Positions 13,994 to 21,897 of a stretch of DNA of 27,921 bases are shown piece after piece. Source of the DNA: a virus; IMG/VR virus record IMGVR_UViG_3300035185_000015, positions 1 through 27,921 of that record, one strand, 5' to 3'. Both the position numbers and the translations under genes were made by a program. How positions within the stretch are numbered: the stretch's first letter is position 1; each line of letters starts with the position of its first letter. The notes beneath the pieces are model-generated. The model had not been told where the DNA came from, did no database searches, and was given only the letters and a program-made list of their open reading frames with translations.

Positions 13994-14362
13994 CTACGCC
14001 GCTGCGTCCAACGGACAGGCTGGGAGAGACGGAAGTGCAGGAAGAGCTGGGAAAGCGGGAAGTCCAGGAAGAGCCGGGAGCGCGGGCAGCTTCAGCGTAG
14101 GCAGTGCAATGCTGGGGAAAGGTAGGTCGATCGTCGGTATCGTCGGTAGTGTGGGGAGAGCAGGAAGCGCGGGCAGTCCAGGCAATCCCGGGAGTGCAGG
14201 AAGTTTTAGCGTGGGAAGCGAGATCGAAGGAAAGGGCAGATCGATCGTGGGTAGCGTCGGCAACGCGGGCAGAGCAGGCAATACCGGGAGCCCAGGCAAA
14301 CCGGGCAGCGCCGGCAGCTTCAACGACGGCGGGAAGGGTGGAAGAGTGCACAGCGAAGCCAT
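13994..14362 (-). CDS. (Leu-Pro-X)n triplet-repeat protein in the baseplate cluster (122 aa)
   Basis: About 35 of 122 residues are proline, mostly every third residue: LPALPGLPGLPVLPALPALP and similar. Two full 38-residue units (residues 14-51 and 52-89) are nearly identical; each ends in TIDLPFPSI-LPT, and a third unit is partial. Period-3 proline predicts a polyproline II helix with leucines on one edge, not a globular fold. The gene starts at ATG 14362, three bases after the upstream stop and without a clear ribosome binding site, so coupled translation is likely. It sits between the spike and gp25 genes. No PAAR tip gene is visible, so a spike-associated or tail-lumen role is conceivable, but the family is unknown to me. 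Confidence 0.7.
   Translation of the reverse strand: MASLCTLPPFPPSLKLPALPGLPGLPVLPALPALPTLPTIDLPFPSISLPTLKLPALPGLPGLPALPALPTLPTIPTIDLPFPSIALPTLKLPALPALPGLPAFPALPALPSLPACPLDAAA
14096..14323 (-). repeat. Two 114-bp tandem in-frame repeats encoding 38-residue Leu-Pro units
   Basis: Positions 14323-14210 and 14209-14096 on the minus strand encode two nearly identical 38-residue units, both starting LKLPALPGLPGLP and ending IDLPFPSI-LPT. A third, degenerate unit follows from 14095. The units suggest growth by tandem duplication. On the opposite strand the same triplets read as Gly-X-Y, a by-product of Pro codons. Confidence 0.8.
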
Positions 14363-14365
14363 TCA

Positions 14366-14881
14366 TCAGAGGATCGGAATGGGTGCAGGAGCAGCGGGAG
14401 GAACAGAACCGAGAACAGTGCCCCCGACGAGAGCGGGAGCAATAGCTCCCGTGATAGCCGCAGCCGCCGTCACAGGGTCTTTGACCAAAGCATTGCTTGT
14501 GAAAACAGCGGTCAACGCAGCTCCAATAGAGGCTACTCCAGGTGAAGGGGTACCGCCGGGAACGAGCACTATGGGAGCAGGTGGCGGTGTGGTGAAGATC
14601 GTTGGAGAGGAAAGAAGGAGCTGGGTCCAAAAAGCAGCGACGCCTGCCTGAACCGCAGCCGCAGCAGAAGCTGCTGTTCCCGAAGGAACAAACATCGCCA
14701 GTAGTCCTGCGTCCATGGCACTCAAGGGTCCCGAGAGTCCTCCAGAAGGAATTCCGGAGGATCCTACCACGGCTCCTTGAAACGCCGCTTCCCAAGCCGA
14801 CTTGAAAGCGGCAAGTGCAGTCGCAGCGTCCTGCTTAGGAGGCTGAAAAGCCGAGTCGAGAGAAGCAGATACGAGCGGCAC
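14366..14881 (-). CDS. Hydrophobic Ala/Pro/Gly-rich baseplate-cluster protein (171 aa)
   Basis: The GTG at 14881 shares a base with the spike gene's stop (TAGTG), and AAAGATGAAG precedes it; longer versions would overlap the spike gene extensively. The protein alternates alanine-rich helices (AATALAAFKSAWEAAFQGAV; ASAAAAVQAGVAAFWTQLLL) with Pro/Gly-rich turns (TTPPPAPIVLVPGGTPSPGV) and has few charged residues after about residue 30. This could suit the inside of the tail or contact with a membrane. Lying directly after the spike gene, it may be a spike tip, a plug or an injected protein; nothing in the sequence decides this. Confidence 0.6.
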   Translation of the reverse strand: MPLVSASLDSAFQPPKQDAATALAAFKSAWEAAFQGAVVGSSGIPSGGLSGPLSAMDAGLLAMFVPSGTAASAAAAVQAGVAAFWTQLLLSSPTIFTTPPPAPIVLVPGGTPSPGVASIGAALTAVFTSNALVKDPVTAAAAITGAIAPALVGGTVLGSVPPAAPAPIPIL

Positions 14882-15849
14882 TACTTCATCTTTACCGACT
14901 GAGATTTGATCGTCGGGGTTGGAGGAACCGCGGGAGGGCCGGAGGGTCCGGTGCCAGTCGGATGTATATGCGTCGACAGCCAAGCTAGGAGGGGTTCCCA
15001 GTTAACACCAGAGAGAACCGCCCCATCGGACAAAAAGATCCCGGCTCCCTTGAGGTTGATGTTCGGTGCGCTCAGGTTGATGTTCTTCGACGCGATGACG
15101 CTGAAGTCCCCCTTGTTGTTGAGCTGAACCGAGGTTGCTCCGCCTGAGGTCGAGTCTATGAGCGAGATTCCCTTCGCGCTCATCGTGAAGAGATTCCCCG
15201 TTCCGTCCTGAATGAGGATCTGCTTGTTCTTCCGATCGAGTGCGACCTTTGATCCGTCCGGACCGATGAGCTGTACACCGTCCTTTGTGAAGTCGAGGAC
15301 GCCGATGAGGTCTCCAGCCGCAGGGCTCTGAGCAACTTTCTGAGGATCGCTCTTCGCTGGGTCTCCGTCAGCAATCTGATGCCAGAGAATGCGAACCTGT
15401 TCCTTGCCCGGCTCGTCGTTGAACAGGATGAGGTGACCCGCACGGGATCGAAAACCTCTCTTCTGCGGAGTCTCATCGTCGGCGTAACCGAACTCCGTAG
15501 GCGGAGGAATCTTTCCATCCGACTTGGTGTACCAGCCGCCCCAATACGTCTTCGGTTTCCCCGGGTTGCCTTGATCGAAGGCTACCCGAACTACGGAGCC
15601 TTGAAGGGGAGGGTTGAACCAACCCATGCGGTCCCCGGTAACATCCGTCGCAGGGGATACCCACACAGGAAGAGCCTTCTGCGGGTCGTGTCCAACCTCT
15701 GGACACGAGATCTGAACACGCCCTCGCGTCTCGGGATCCTTGTTGTTCAAAACGAAGGCTCGGTAGTTGCCGTAGTACGTCTTGAAGGCACGTTCGATAC
15801 CGTGGTCCTTTACGACTTCCCGCAGCCGTTCGACTTCCGTGACGCTCAT
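14881..15849 (-). CDS. Baseplate spike protein, gp5/gpV/VgrG-like (322 aa)
   Basis: Residues about 23-110 form the OB-fold of phage spikes: YYGNYRAFVLNNKDPETRGR-VQISCPEVG, then LPVWVSPATD and PPLQGSVVRVAFDQGNPGKP-YWGG, matching gp5N/VgrG (G-Y-G-V--N-DP---GRV-V--P). Residues about 190-285 are the repetitive beta part (KQILIQDGTGNLFTMSAKGI; KNINLSAPNINLKGAGIFLS), a trimeric needle. The end carries THIHPTGTGPSGPP, the typical H-H-P segment after the needle. No lysozyme domain is visible. The protein pierces the outer membrane at contraction. ATG at 15849, overlapping the hub stop (ATGA). Confidence 0.9.
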   Translation of the reverse strand: MSVTEVERLREVVKDHGIERAFKTYYGNYRAFVLNNKDPETRGRVQISCPEVGHDPQKALPVWVSPATDVTGDRMGWFNPPLQGSVVRVAFDQGNPGKPKTYWGGWYTKSDGKIPPPTEFGYADDETPQKRGFRSRAGHLILFNDEPGKEQVRILWHQIADGDPAKSDPQKVAQSPAAGDLIGVLDFTKDGVQLIGPDGSKVALDRKNKQILIQDGTGNLFTMSAKGISLIDSTSGGATSVQLNNKGDFSVIASKNINLSAPNINLKGAGIFLSDGAVLSGVNWEPLLAWLSTHIHPTGTGPSGPPAVPPTPTIKSQSVKMK

Positions 15850-17225
15850 CCTGCCTCCGGTTGACGTTCAGTAGCGTCTCCTTGTTCCTCGTGCTCCTCG
15901 TTTCCTACCTGACCAGCAAGCTCTATAGCTTTTGCGGTGTTCGCTGCGGAGTTGGAACGAGCTTCGATCGTTGTAGAAAAGCCTCCTGTACCCAAGCGGT
16001 GGACAATCTTGTGGACACCGTAGTTGTAGTCCCAGACAGGACCCAAACCCTGGAAGCGGATCACTTCTCCTGGGAGTATCTCCGGAACACCGAAGGACTC
16101 GATTTCGATGGGAATCCCCAACCCGTCCGCAGAGATCTTAGCCTCTGCACGAGCACGATCCTTCTCGACATCGGTCGCTTGATCCGCTGGATAAGGGTCC
16201 TCTCCGTCCGCAGTGTCCCGGTTACCTCCTGGATTATCGCCATCTTCTTCGGGAGGGCCTCCTCCTCCTCCAGTGCGTGCTTCGGGTTGACCTCCCTCAT
16301 CATCCCCGTCCGCAGACACGAATACATTGAAAGCATCGCCAGAGGCATCGTTGACGCCCTTCAACACCATACCCCTGATGTTGTTAGGCAAGTAGACATC
16401 GTTGGTAGGACTGGAGAAGTTCAAGACCGGGAAAACACCACTCGCAGGACCTATTTTTCCTGCTTCTTCACCGTCACTCTGGGAAAATCCAGGAGGACCG
16501 CTCATCAAGACGAATTTGTAGCGGGGTCGTCCGGTGAATCGCGTATCGGCTGGGAAGATACTCAGCAACTCTCCAGTGTAGATCATGTAACACCGGGCTT
16601 CCTTCACCAAGCGCATGACGATGTGCCAATCGAAAATCCATCCCGGAGAAACGGTGATCTCCTCCTCGAACATCTTCTGAAACGCCAATGAGTCGGGAGC
16701 CCTTCGAATCTCATCGAAGTCGGGTTCGACTCCGCGTGGGTTCCGCACACTAGGTCCAGATAAGAGGGTTCGAATGATATCCTCCCGAGTACCCGTAAGC
16801 ACGGCCGCGTGCCCCTGGCGAGTAGCACTGAAACCGTAGACGCCTTCAGACACCAGATTGATCGTAGTCTCTACACCGATCTGAATGTCAGGGTTCAACA
16901 GGAGACCAACGTACGGAGGTGATAGAAAAGCTCGATTCCCCACCGTATAGCCAAACTGACACGTCAACCGCGTGTGATTGTACTCAAGAATCGGATGGTT
17001 CAGAAAAGCTACGGCAGCTGTGTGGGGAAGCACCAGGGTGGCCGTCATTCGAGCCGGGTACCCAAGACCGATCTCGATGATCAGCTCCTGCACTACCGCT
17101 AGAGAAGGCAAGCCTTCTCCGGTTGGAGCCTCGCTCGCTTTGGACCACAAGGGGATCCTGTCACCCTCTTTGGAGATCAAGGCGCAGGACATGACGGGAT
17201 TACCGAAGTCGTATTCGGCAGTCAC
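15846..17225 (-). CDS. Baseplate hub protein, gp27/gpD-like (459 aa)
   Basis: The position directly before the spike, the size and the layout fit the hub that joins tube and spike. The N-terminal half is beta-rich and tube-like (MTATLVLPHTAAVAFLNHPI; TRLTCQFGYTVGNRAFLSPP-YVGLLL). The middle carries ISPGWIFDWHIVMRLVKEAR-type sequence, and the C-terminus ends with a small beta domain (GEVIRFQGLGPVWDYNYGVH-KIVHRLGTGGFSTTIEA) as in gpD-like proteins. An acidic Gly-rich stretch, residues about 300-350 (GGGGGPPEEDGDNPGGNRDT), interrupts the structured parts and is probably a flexible surface loop. GTG at 17225, overlapping the LysM gene's stop (GTGA). Confidence 0.82.
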   Translation of the reverse strand: MTAEYDFGNPVMSCALISKEGDRIPLWSKASEAPTGEGLPSLAVVQELIIEIGLGYPARMTATLVLPHTAAVAFLNHPILEYNHTRLTCQFGYTVGNRAFLSPPYVGLLLNPDIQIGVETTINLVSEGVYGFSATRQGHAAVLTGTREDIIRTLLSGPSVRNPRGVEPDFDEIRRAPDSLAFQKMFEEEITVSPGWIFDWHIVMRLVKEARCYMIYTGELLSIFPADTRFTGRPRYKFVLMSGPPGFSQSDGEEAGKIGPASGVFPVLNFSSPTNDVYLPNNIRGMVLKGVNDASGDAFNVFVSADGDDEGGQPEARTGGGGGPPEEDGDNPGGNRDTADGEDPYPADQATDVEKDRARAEAKISADGLGIPIEIESFGVPEILPGEVIRFQGLGPVWDYNYGVHKIVHRLGTGGFSTTIEARSNSAANTAKAIELAGQVGNEEHEEQGDATERQPEAG

Positions 17226-17539
17226 CGCTTACGCACCTTCCGAAAGTAGTCGCCCTTGATGTACGTAGGAGAAGGAATCTTCAGCTTATCTCCAACGTTC
17301 AATTGAGTAGGAAAGATCTCCAGGTCGTTCGCTAGAGCAATGACGAACCATAGCTCGGGAGCCCCGTAGTACTGCACCGCCAGGGTATCGATGCGATCTA
17401 CACTGGTCACCTGGTGCAGCTTGTCGTCACCGCGTTCCTCGGGAACAGGTAGATCTTCGAAGTCCCAGAACTCATACCCGTCAACAGTAACCAGGGGGTG
17501 GAACTGGAGACGACTCTGACGACGAATACGAACAGCCAC
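17222..17539 (-). CDS. LysM-containing tail/baseplate protein, gpX/gp53-like (105 aa)
   Basis: Residues about 41-90 form a LysM-like module: HQVTSVDRIDTLAVQYYGAP-ELWFVIALAND-LEIFP-LNVGDKLKIP, matching the pattern D-ID-LA---YG----W--IA--N-----L--G--L-IP. In phages and contractile systems this small protein (P2 gpX, T4 gp53 domain) binds baseplate partners near the hub, not peptidoglycan. A basic N-terminus (RIRRQSRLQF) and C-terminus flank it. GTG at 17539 with TAGGAG upstream. The place, between tape measure and hub, is canonical. Confidence 0.9.
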   Translation of the reverse strand: MAVRIRRQSRLQFHPLVTVDGYEFWDFEDLPVPEERGDDKLHQVTSVDRIDTLAVQYYGAPELWFVIALANDLEIFPTQLNVGDKLKIPSPTYIKGDYFRKVRKR

Positions 17540-17547
17540 GATGACTC

Positions 17548-20500
17548 CTACTGCGTACCTGAGGTGCTAGTGGTGCCATCAGCCGAGCGTCGAAGACGCA
17601 ACAGGGCGTCGGCACGGCTCTGGCTTCGTTGTTTGGCCGAACCCGCCGGAGTAGAAGCCGCAGCACTCGGTTCCAACGAATTTAGCTGACTCCGAAGCAT
17701 GGAGAATTCCTGCTCCAGTACTTTGCGCATGCCGTTCTTGCTGTCCGTGTACCAACTGGGCCAATTGACCGCCTTTGCCAAACCCTGAAGCTCAGGAGGG
17801 ATCTGCATGGGCACGGTCTCGGCTTTCTCGCGAACAGCTTCCTCCGAAGCACGGGCTGCACGAGTACGAGCAGCTTCGAGGTGCTGGAAAGCCTGCTTGA
17901 TCTGAGTGAGCTGCGCGACCGTCGCGCCGATGTCCTCCGAAAGGATCGTAGTCAAGGACTGAGCGTGGTTCGCGATAGCCAAAAAGGCCGAAGCAAAGGA
18001 CTGCTGAAGCTGAGACAAGAAGTCCTTGAAGTGCTTCATCTCACTCTGGACAAACGTCTCTGTCTTCTTCTGAAGCATGTCGAAGGACTTCTGGAAGACT
18101 CCGAAGATCCCTTCGTTCATCTGCTTCAAGACAGCGATGGATCTGGAACCCATTCCGTCGATCGCGTCTACGGACATGGCCATGTCGTTCTCGATGTCAT
18201 CGTGAATCGAGTGGCGAAACAGCTTGTCCACCCAGCCGTCGATCGAGGAGAAGAGACCCGATAGAGGACCGATAGCCTCGTCTAGGCTCTCCCCAATCTT
18301 TCGGACAGAGGCTACGACAGCCTGTTTGATGTTGCTCCACAGGTTCCCGAAGAACCCCTGCGCCTTGCCCCACTCAGCCTTGATGTCGTCCCAGACCCCG
18401 AGGACGATGCCCTTCAGCTTATTGAAGGGCTCTTGCACGCCTTCCCACACGGTGTCGAATAGTCCCACGAAGAAGGTACTGGCACCTTCCCACGTAGACT
18501 TGATGCTTGCCCACACACCCGAGACCTTGGAGAGGATCCTATTGAACGTGCCTGCAATGGACTTGTAGATACCCGCCCCAATGCCTTCGAAGAAGGAAGT
18601 AGCCCGGTTCCAGGCGGATCGAATGCTCTCCCATACTCCAAGGACGATACGCTTGAGCGAGGTCCACGTCTTGGAGCCGTCCTTGAAGATGGCAGTAAAC
18701 AGCTTGGCGAAGAATTTGTAGTAGATATCCAGCGCCTTCACCAGCACCTTCTGTATCGTCTTCAGAACGGAGCGGAAAGCCTCGTAGGCACCATCGATAA
18801 ACCCGATCAAGGGGTCTAGGATATAAGCTGCGGATGGGAAGTATTGGACGATCCAATCTCGAATGCCTTTGAGGAGGCCAACGAAAACTGTTTGGATCAG
18901 ACCAATCAGCCCGATGGCTAACCCTAGGAGAGCATTGACGAGTACAGGAATCGACTTCCAAATGAAGGGGACGCCCTCAACAAATAGCGTACCGAGAGCA
19001 TCCAACAAGAAGGGGACTAGCTTCTGAACAGCATCCGAGAGAATCGGACCCAGGTCGTCGGCTATAGTGGTCAGTTTGCCCAGCAGCATCGTAAGACCGT
19101 CACGGATTACCGGCAACATGGTCATCACTAGATCGGCTATACCCGTGGCCAGTTCGCCAATCATGGGAGCGAGCATGGGAAGAGCCGCCCGCAACAACTC
19201 CATGAGGGCGTCCGCTAAGATCCCAGCACGTTCGATAAGGATTTCGCCCAGCTGCTTGACGAAGTTGACGATCTTGTCGACAGGGATCTGATTCGCTAGT
19301 TCGCCTAGCTTACCGAAGATCGTAGAGAAGACTTCTTTGAAGTCGATGCCGCCCAGAACCTCGTTGACCTTCCCTTGAGCGGATAGGAACCCCTCTAGAA
19401 GAAATCCAAGGGCTTTCTTCCCACCCTCCAAAAGGGTCGTGCCCACCTTCGACCAGTCAATGCTGTTGAAGATGTCCACGAGAGCGTTACCGATGGTCGA
19501 CAATACGGCGGGTGCGACCTCCACTAGCTTGTGAAAGGCCATCACCATGAAGTCGATGCCTTTGCGCAACGTCTTGCCCGTCTCGTTGAACGCCGTTTGG
19601 AAAGCAGTGCTCCAATCCTCCCCAGCGAGCTTCGCTTTGAAGAGGTTGATAGCAAAGAGTCCTAGGATCGAAACAACCGGACCAAGAACTGCGGTCAACC
19701 CAGGGAAGAAGAGGATCGCTCCTCCAATGAGCCCGAGCATGGGTCCGAGCTGGCGGACGATCTCCCCCAGAAGAATTCCAGCGCCTTGCATCTCCTTCGG
19801 CAAGAGACCAGCAGCACCCAGCCGGTGCACATCCCTCAACTTGTCAACGAACTGCCCTAGTGGGCCTCCATCCTTGGAGGTTTCGTCGAGGATCTTGTTG
19901 AACTTCGACGCGCTGTCCGTGAAGTCCTTGAGGAAGGTCTTGGACGCCTTTCCACTAGCGCGGAAGTGCGCAATGGCGGACTCCTTCGCAAGATCGAAAG
20001 ATTCGGCTAGGGTTCTACCTGTACTGAACCCTTCCTTACCGAGCTTGGCAACACTCTCTGTCGCCTTCTCGGTGATCTTCATCTGCCCCTTCGCTTCCTC
20101 ACTACCCTTCGCGAGGAAGTTCACGAGCACATCAGCATTGGCGATACCCGCCTTCTCCAGGCGCGCTCTGAGGAAGTTCATGACCTGATCCATGTCCGCG
20201 CCGCTCTTCTCGGCGTTCTTGACAACCTGATCCAAGCCTTCCACCAGACCGGCAGGACCCTGAGACATCAGGTCCATCGCCGAGTCGAAGTCCCCACCGA
20301 AGATGGCTAGCTCCTTCATGAAGCTCGGCAAGCCTTCACCGACACCAGCGAAGAGGTTTGCGAACTCCTTCTGAGCCCCCACCTGAGCATCGGCCAGACC
20401 CATGGAAATGGAACGAGCCTCATCCGCGGAGAGCCCGAACTTACCGAGACCCGCAGCCAGGGAAGCTGTCTGTCGAGCAAAGGCGGCGAGTTGTTTCGGG

Positions 20501-21654
20501 TCCAGCTCGCGTCCCATCAGAGCCGACTTGGTCTGGATGTTCTTGAGCATTTCCGGCAGAGACGATAGGGCTCCTCCCACGTCCCGCGTTGCCTGACCCA
20601 TAGAGGTGAAGCTAGCTACGACGCCATTGATGTCTTCGCTCGCGAGACCCAGAGACTTCATCTGCTGTAGCTGTTCGCCGAACGCCTTGGCGTTGAGGCC
20701 GGTAACCTCGGATAGCTTCGCTAGATCAGAAGCCGACTTGATGCCCACCGCTCCCATCAGTTCCGCCTGCCGGTTGAAGGCGACGATAGATTGAGTTGCT
20801 TGCTCAGCACCGATGTTCAAGCTGATCGCCATACTCGACGCTTGTGCGGAGACCTTCTTCATCTCCTTGCCGGTCAGCCCGAGGTTTACTGCTGTCTGTT
20901 TTGCGCTCTTCTCGTTGGCCACGCCCATGGCTTCTAAAGAGGTGGTCAGGTTCATACCCTCTGAACCGAGACCTCCTAGAGCACCTGAGATCTTTCCGAG
21001 AGTCCCTAGGGAGATTGCCGAGATCAAACCTTGCAGCTTATTGACTTTTAAGATCTGATTGAGCTTACGCACGACCTCCTTGATCTCTCCGAAGCCTCCA
21101 GCGATCACCTCCTGACCCTTACGTATGTCTTTCGCACGACGTCCGAAGAAGAACCCGGTCTTCTTCAAAGTATCGAACACTCCTATGTTGAAGGACTTGG
21201 ATACGCCCAAGCTGGCCTTACCCAAGTTCATCAGCGCGGTCTTTCCCGCACCTACACCCGCAACCGCCTTGTCGAGAGCGTTGGACCACTTGGCGATGTC
21301 TTCACCAGCGCCCATCCCCATCCTCTCGAACTGATCCCCCATTGCATCGAGACCCTGCCCGATGGATTGCTCCATGCTCTCACTCAACGTGAGAGCGTGA
21401 TCGCCAACGGAAGATGTCACCTGCTCCGACACCTCTTCGACGCCACGGAAGTGCTGCGCGATGATGTCGAGGGACGCATTCAATTGCATCATGGAGGTTT
21501 CGAGCTTCCCGAAACCCGCCTCGCTGACGGAACTGACGCGATTGAGACTTTCAGTGATCTGAAAGAACCCACTCGTGAGCTTCTCCTGGAACTTGACGAG
21601 TCCCTGGTCCTTCGCTCCGAAGGAGAACCCCAATCCAAGGAAATTCAGCGCCAC
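17548..21654 (-). CDS. Tail tape measure protein (1368 aa)
   Basis: The longest frame of the window, in the classical place after the chaperone and before the LysM/hub genes. It consists mainly of helices rich in Ala, Gly and Lys. N-terminal residues 1-350 have the pattern of phage tape measure core domains (GVANEKSAKQTAVNLGLTGK; VASFTSMGQATRDVGGALSS). Hydrophobic stretches at about 630-670 and 895-935 (LLGLAIGLIGLIQTVFVGLL) could be membrane segments for DNA injection. Three 40-residue repeats lie at residues 1000-1119. It sets tail length; at about 0.15 nm per residue the tail would be near 200 nm. GTG at 21654 with a weak ribosome binding site. Confidence 0.92.
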   Translation of the reverse strand: MALNFLGLGFSFGAKDQGLVKFQEKLTSGFFQITESLNRVSSVSEAGFGKLETSMMQLNASLDIIAQHFRGVEEVSEQVTSSVGDHALTLSESMEQSIGQGLDAMGDQFERMGMGAGEDIAKWSNALDKAVAGVGAGKTALMNLGKASLGVSKSFNIGVFDTLKKTGFFFGRRAKDIRKGQEVIAGGFGEIKEVVRKLNQILKVNKLQGLISAISLGTLGKISGALGGLGSEGMNLTTSLEAMGVANEKSAKQTAVNLGLTGKEMKKVSAQASSMAISLNIGAEQATQSIVAFNRQAELMGAVGIKSASDLAKLSEVTGLNAKAFGEQLQQMKSLGLASEDINGVVASFTSMGQATRDVGGALSSLPEMLKNIQTKSALMGRELDPKQLAAFARQTASLAAGLGKFGLSADEARSISMGLADAQVGAQKEFANLFAGVGEGLPSFMKELAIFGGDFDSAMDLMSQGPAGLVEGLDQVVKNAEKSGADMDQVMNFLRARLEKAGIANADVLVNFLAKGSEEAKGQMKITEKATESVAKLGKEGFSTGRTLAESFDLAKESAIAHFRASGKASKTFLKDFTDSASKFNKILDETSKDGGPLGQFVDKLRDVHRLGAAGLLPKEMQGAGILLGEIVRQLGPMLGLIGGAILFFPGLTAVLGPVVSILGLFAINLFKAKLAGEDWSTAFQTAFNETGKTLRKGIDFMVMAFHKLVEVAPAVLSTIGNALVDIFNSIDWSKVGTTLLEGGKKALGFLLEGFLSAQGKVNEVLGGIDFKEVFSTIFGKLGELANQIPVDKIVNFVKQLGEILIERAGILADALMELLRAALPMLAPMIGELATGIADLVMTMLPVIRDGLTMLLGKLTTIADDLGPILSDAVQKLVPFLLDALGTLFVEGVPFIWKSIPVLVNALLGLAIGLIGLIQTVFVGLLKGIRDWIVQYFPSAAYILDPLIGFIDGAYEAFRSVLKTIQKVLVKALDIYYKFFAKLFTAIFKDGSKTWTSLKRIVLGVWESIRSAWNRATSFFEGIGAGIYKSIAGTFNRILSKVSGVWASIKSTWEGASTFFVGLFDTVWEGVQEPFNKLKGIVLGVWDDIKAEWGKAQGFFGNLWSNIKQAVVASVRKIGESLDEAIGPLSGLFSSIDGWVDKLFRHSIHDDIENDMAMSVDAIDGMGSRSIAVLKQMNEGIFGVFQKSFDMLQKKTETFVQSEMKHFKDFLSQLQQSFASAFLAIANHAQSLTTILSEDIGATVAQLTQIKQAFQHLEAARTRAARASEEAVREKAETVPMQIPPELQGLAKAVNWPSWYTDSKNGMRKVLEQEFSMLRSQLNSLEPSAAASTPAGSAKQRSQSRADALLRLRRSADGTTSTSGTQ
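18298..18657 (-). repeat. Three 40-residue tandem repeats in the tape measure protein
   Basis: Residues 1000-1119 comprise three consecutive 40-residue units aligned on GVW-(D/E/A)-I-(K/R)--W------FF--(L/I/G), for example IVLGVWESIRSAWNRATSFF, KVSGVWASIKSTWEGASTFF and IVLGVWDDIKAEWGKAQGFF. Trp/Phe-containing repeats of this kind are known in tape measure proteins. At the DNA level they have clearly diverged. Confidence 0.8.
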
Positions 21655-21693
21655 GACGTCGTCTCGTTTCTTCCTATAGGTACGAGGGGAAGG

Positions 21694-21897
21694 TTATCGT
21701 CTCCTTCGGGACTTTGCACTAGATAGCGCGGCCTTCTGTTGGTTCTCGCGCTGTTTCTCCAGGTCGATCTTCTTGGTGATGAACCTCCGTCTGCGGGTCA
21801 TGGGGATCGACATGGCGGCTTCATAGGAGAGGCCCTTCCACATCTCCATCAAAGAGAAGATCTCTTCTTCGAGCCCTTCTGAACCGAGGATGGGAAG
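21694..21897 (-). CDS. −1 frameshift extension of the tail chaperone (67 residues after the slip)
   Basis: After slipping at T TTT TTC, translation would continue at CTT (21897-21895) through LPILGSEGLEEEIFSLMEMW-KGLSYEAAMSIPMTRRRRFI to a stop at 21694. No independent start with a good ribosome binding site serves this frame. The fused product would be 322 residues (255 + 67), against 270 without the slip. The sequence EEEIFSLMEMWKGLSYEAAM-(S)IPM-RRRFI resembles the C-terminal part of T4-baseplate/gp26-like proteins (I-LL-YWG-GF-Y-E---MPV--R), so the extension completes a family motif. It ends 39 bases before the tape measure gene. Confidence 0.75.
   Translation of the reverse strand, partial: LPILGSEGLEEEIFSLMEMWKGLSYEAAMSIPMTRRRRFITKKIDLEKQRENQQKAALSSAKSRRRR

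Noticed and set aside
13989-14651. Plus-strand open frame with collagen-like Gly-X-Y repeats
   Set aside because: It lies opposite the (Leu-Pro-X)n gene; proline codons (CCN) read on the other strand give Gly-rich triplets. Beyond the repeats it runs antisense to the 171-residue gene. All neighbours are on the minus strand with tight coupling, so the minus frame is favoured.
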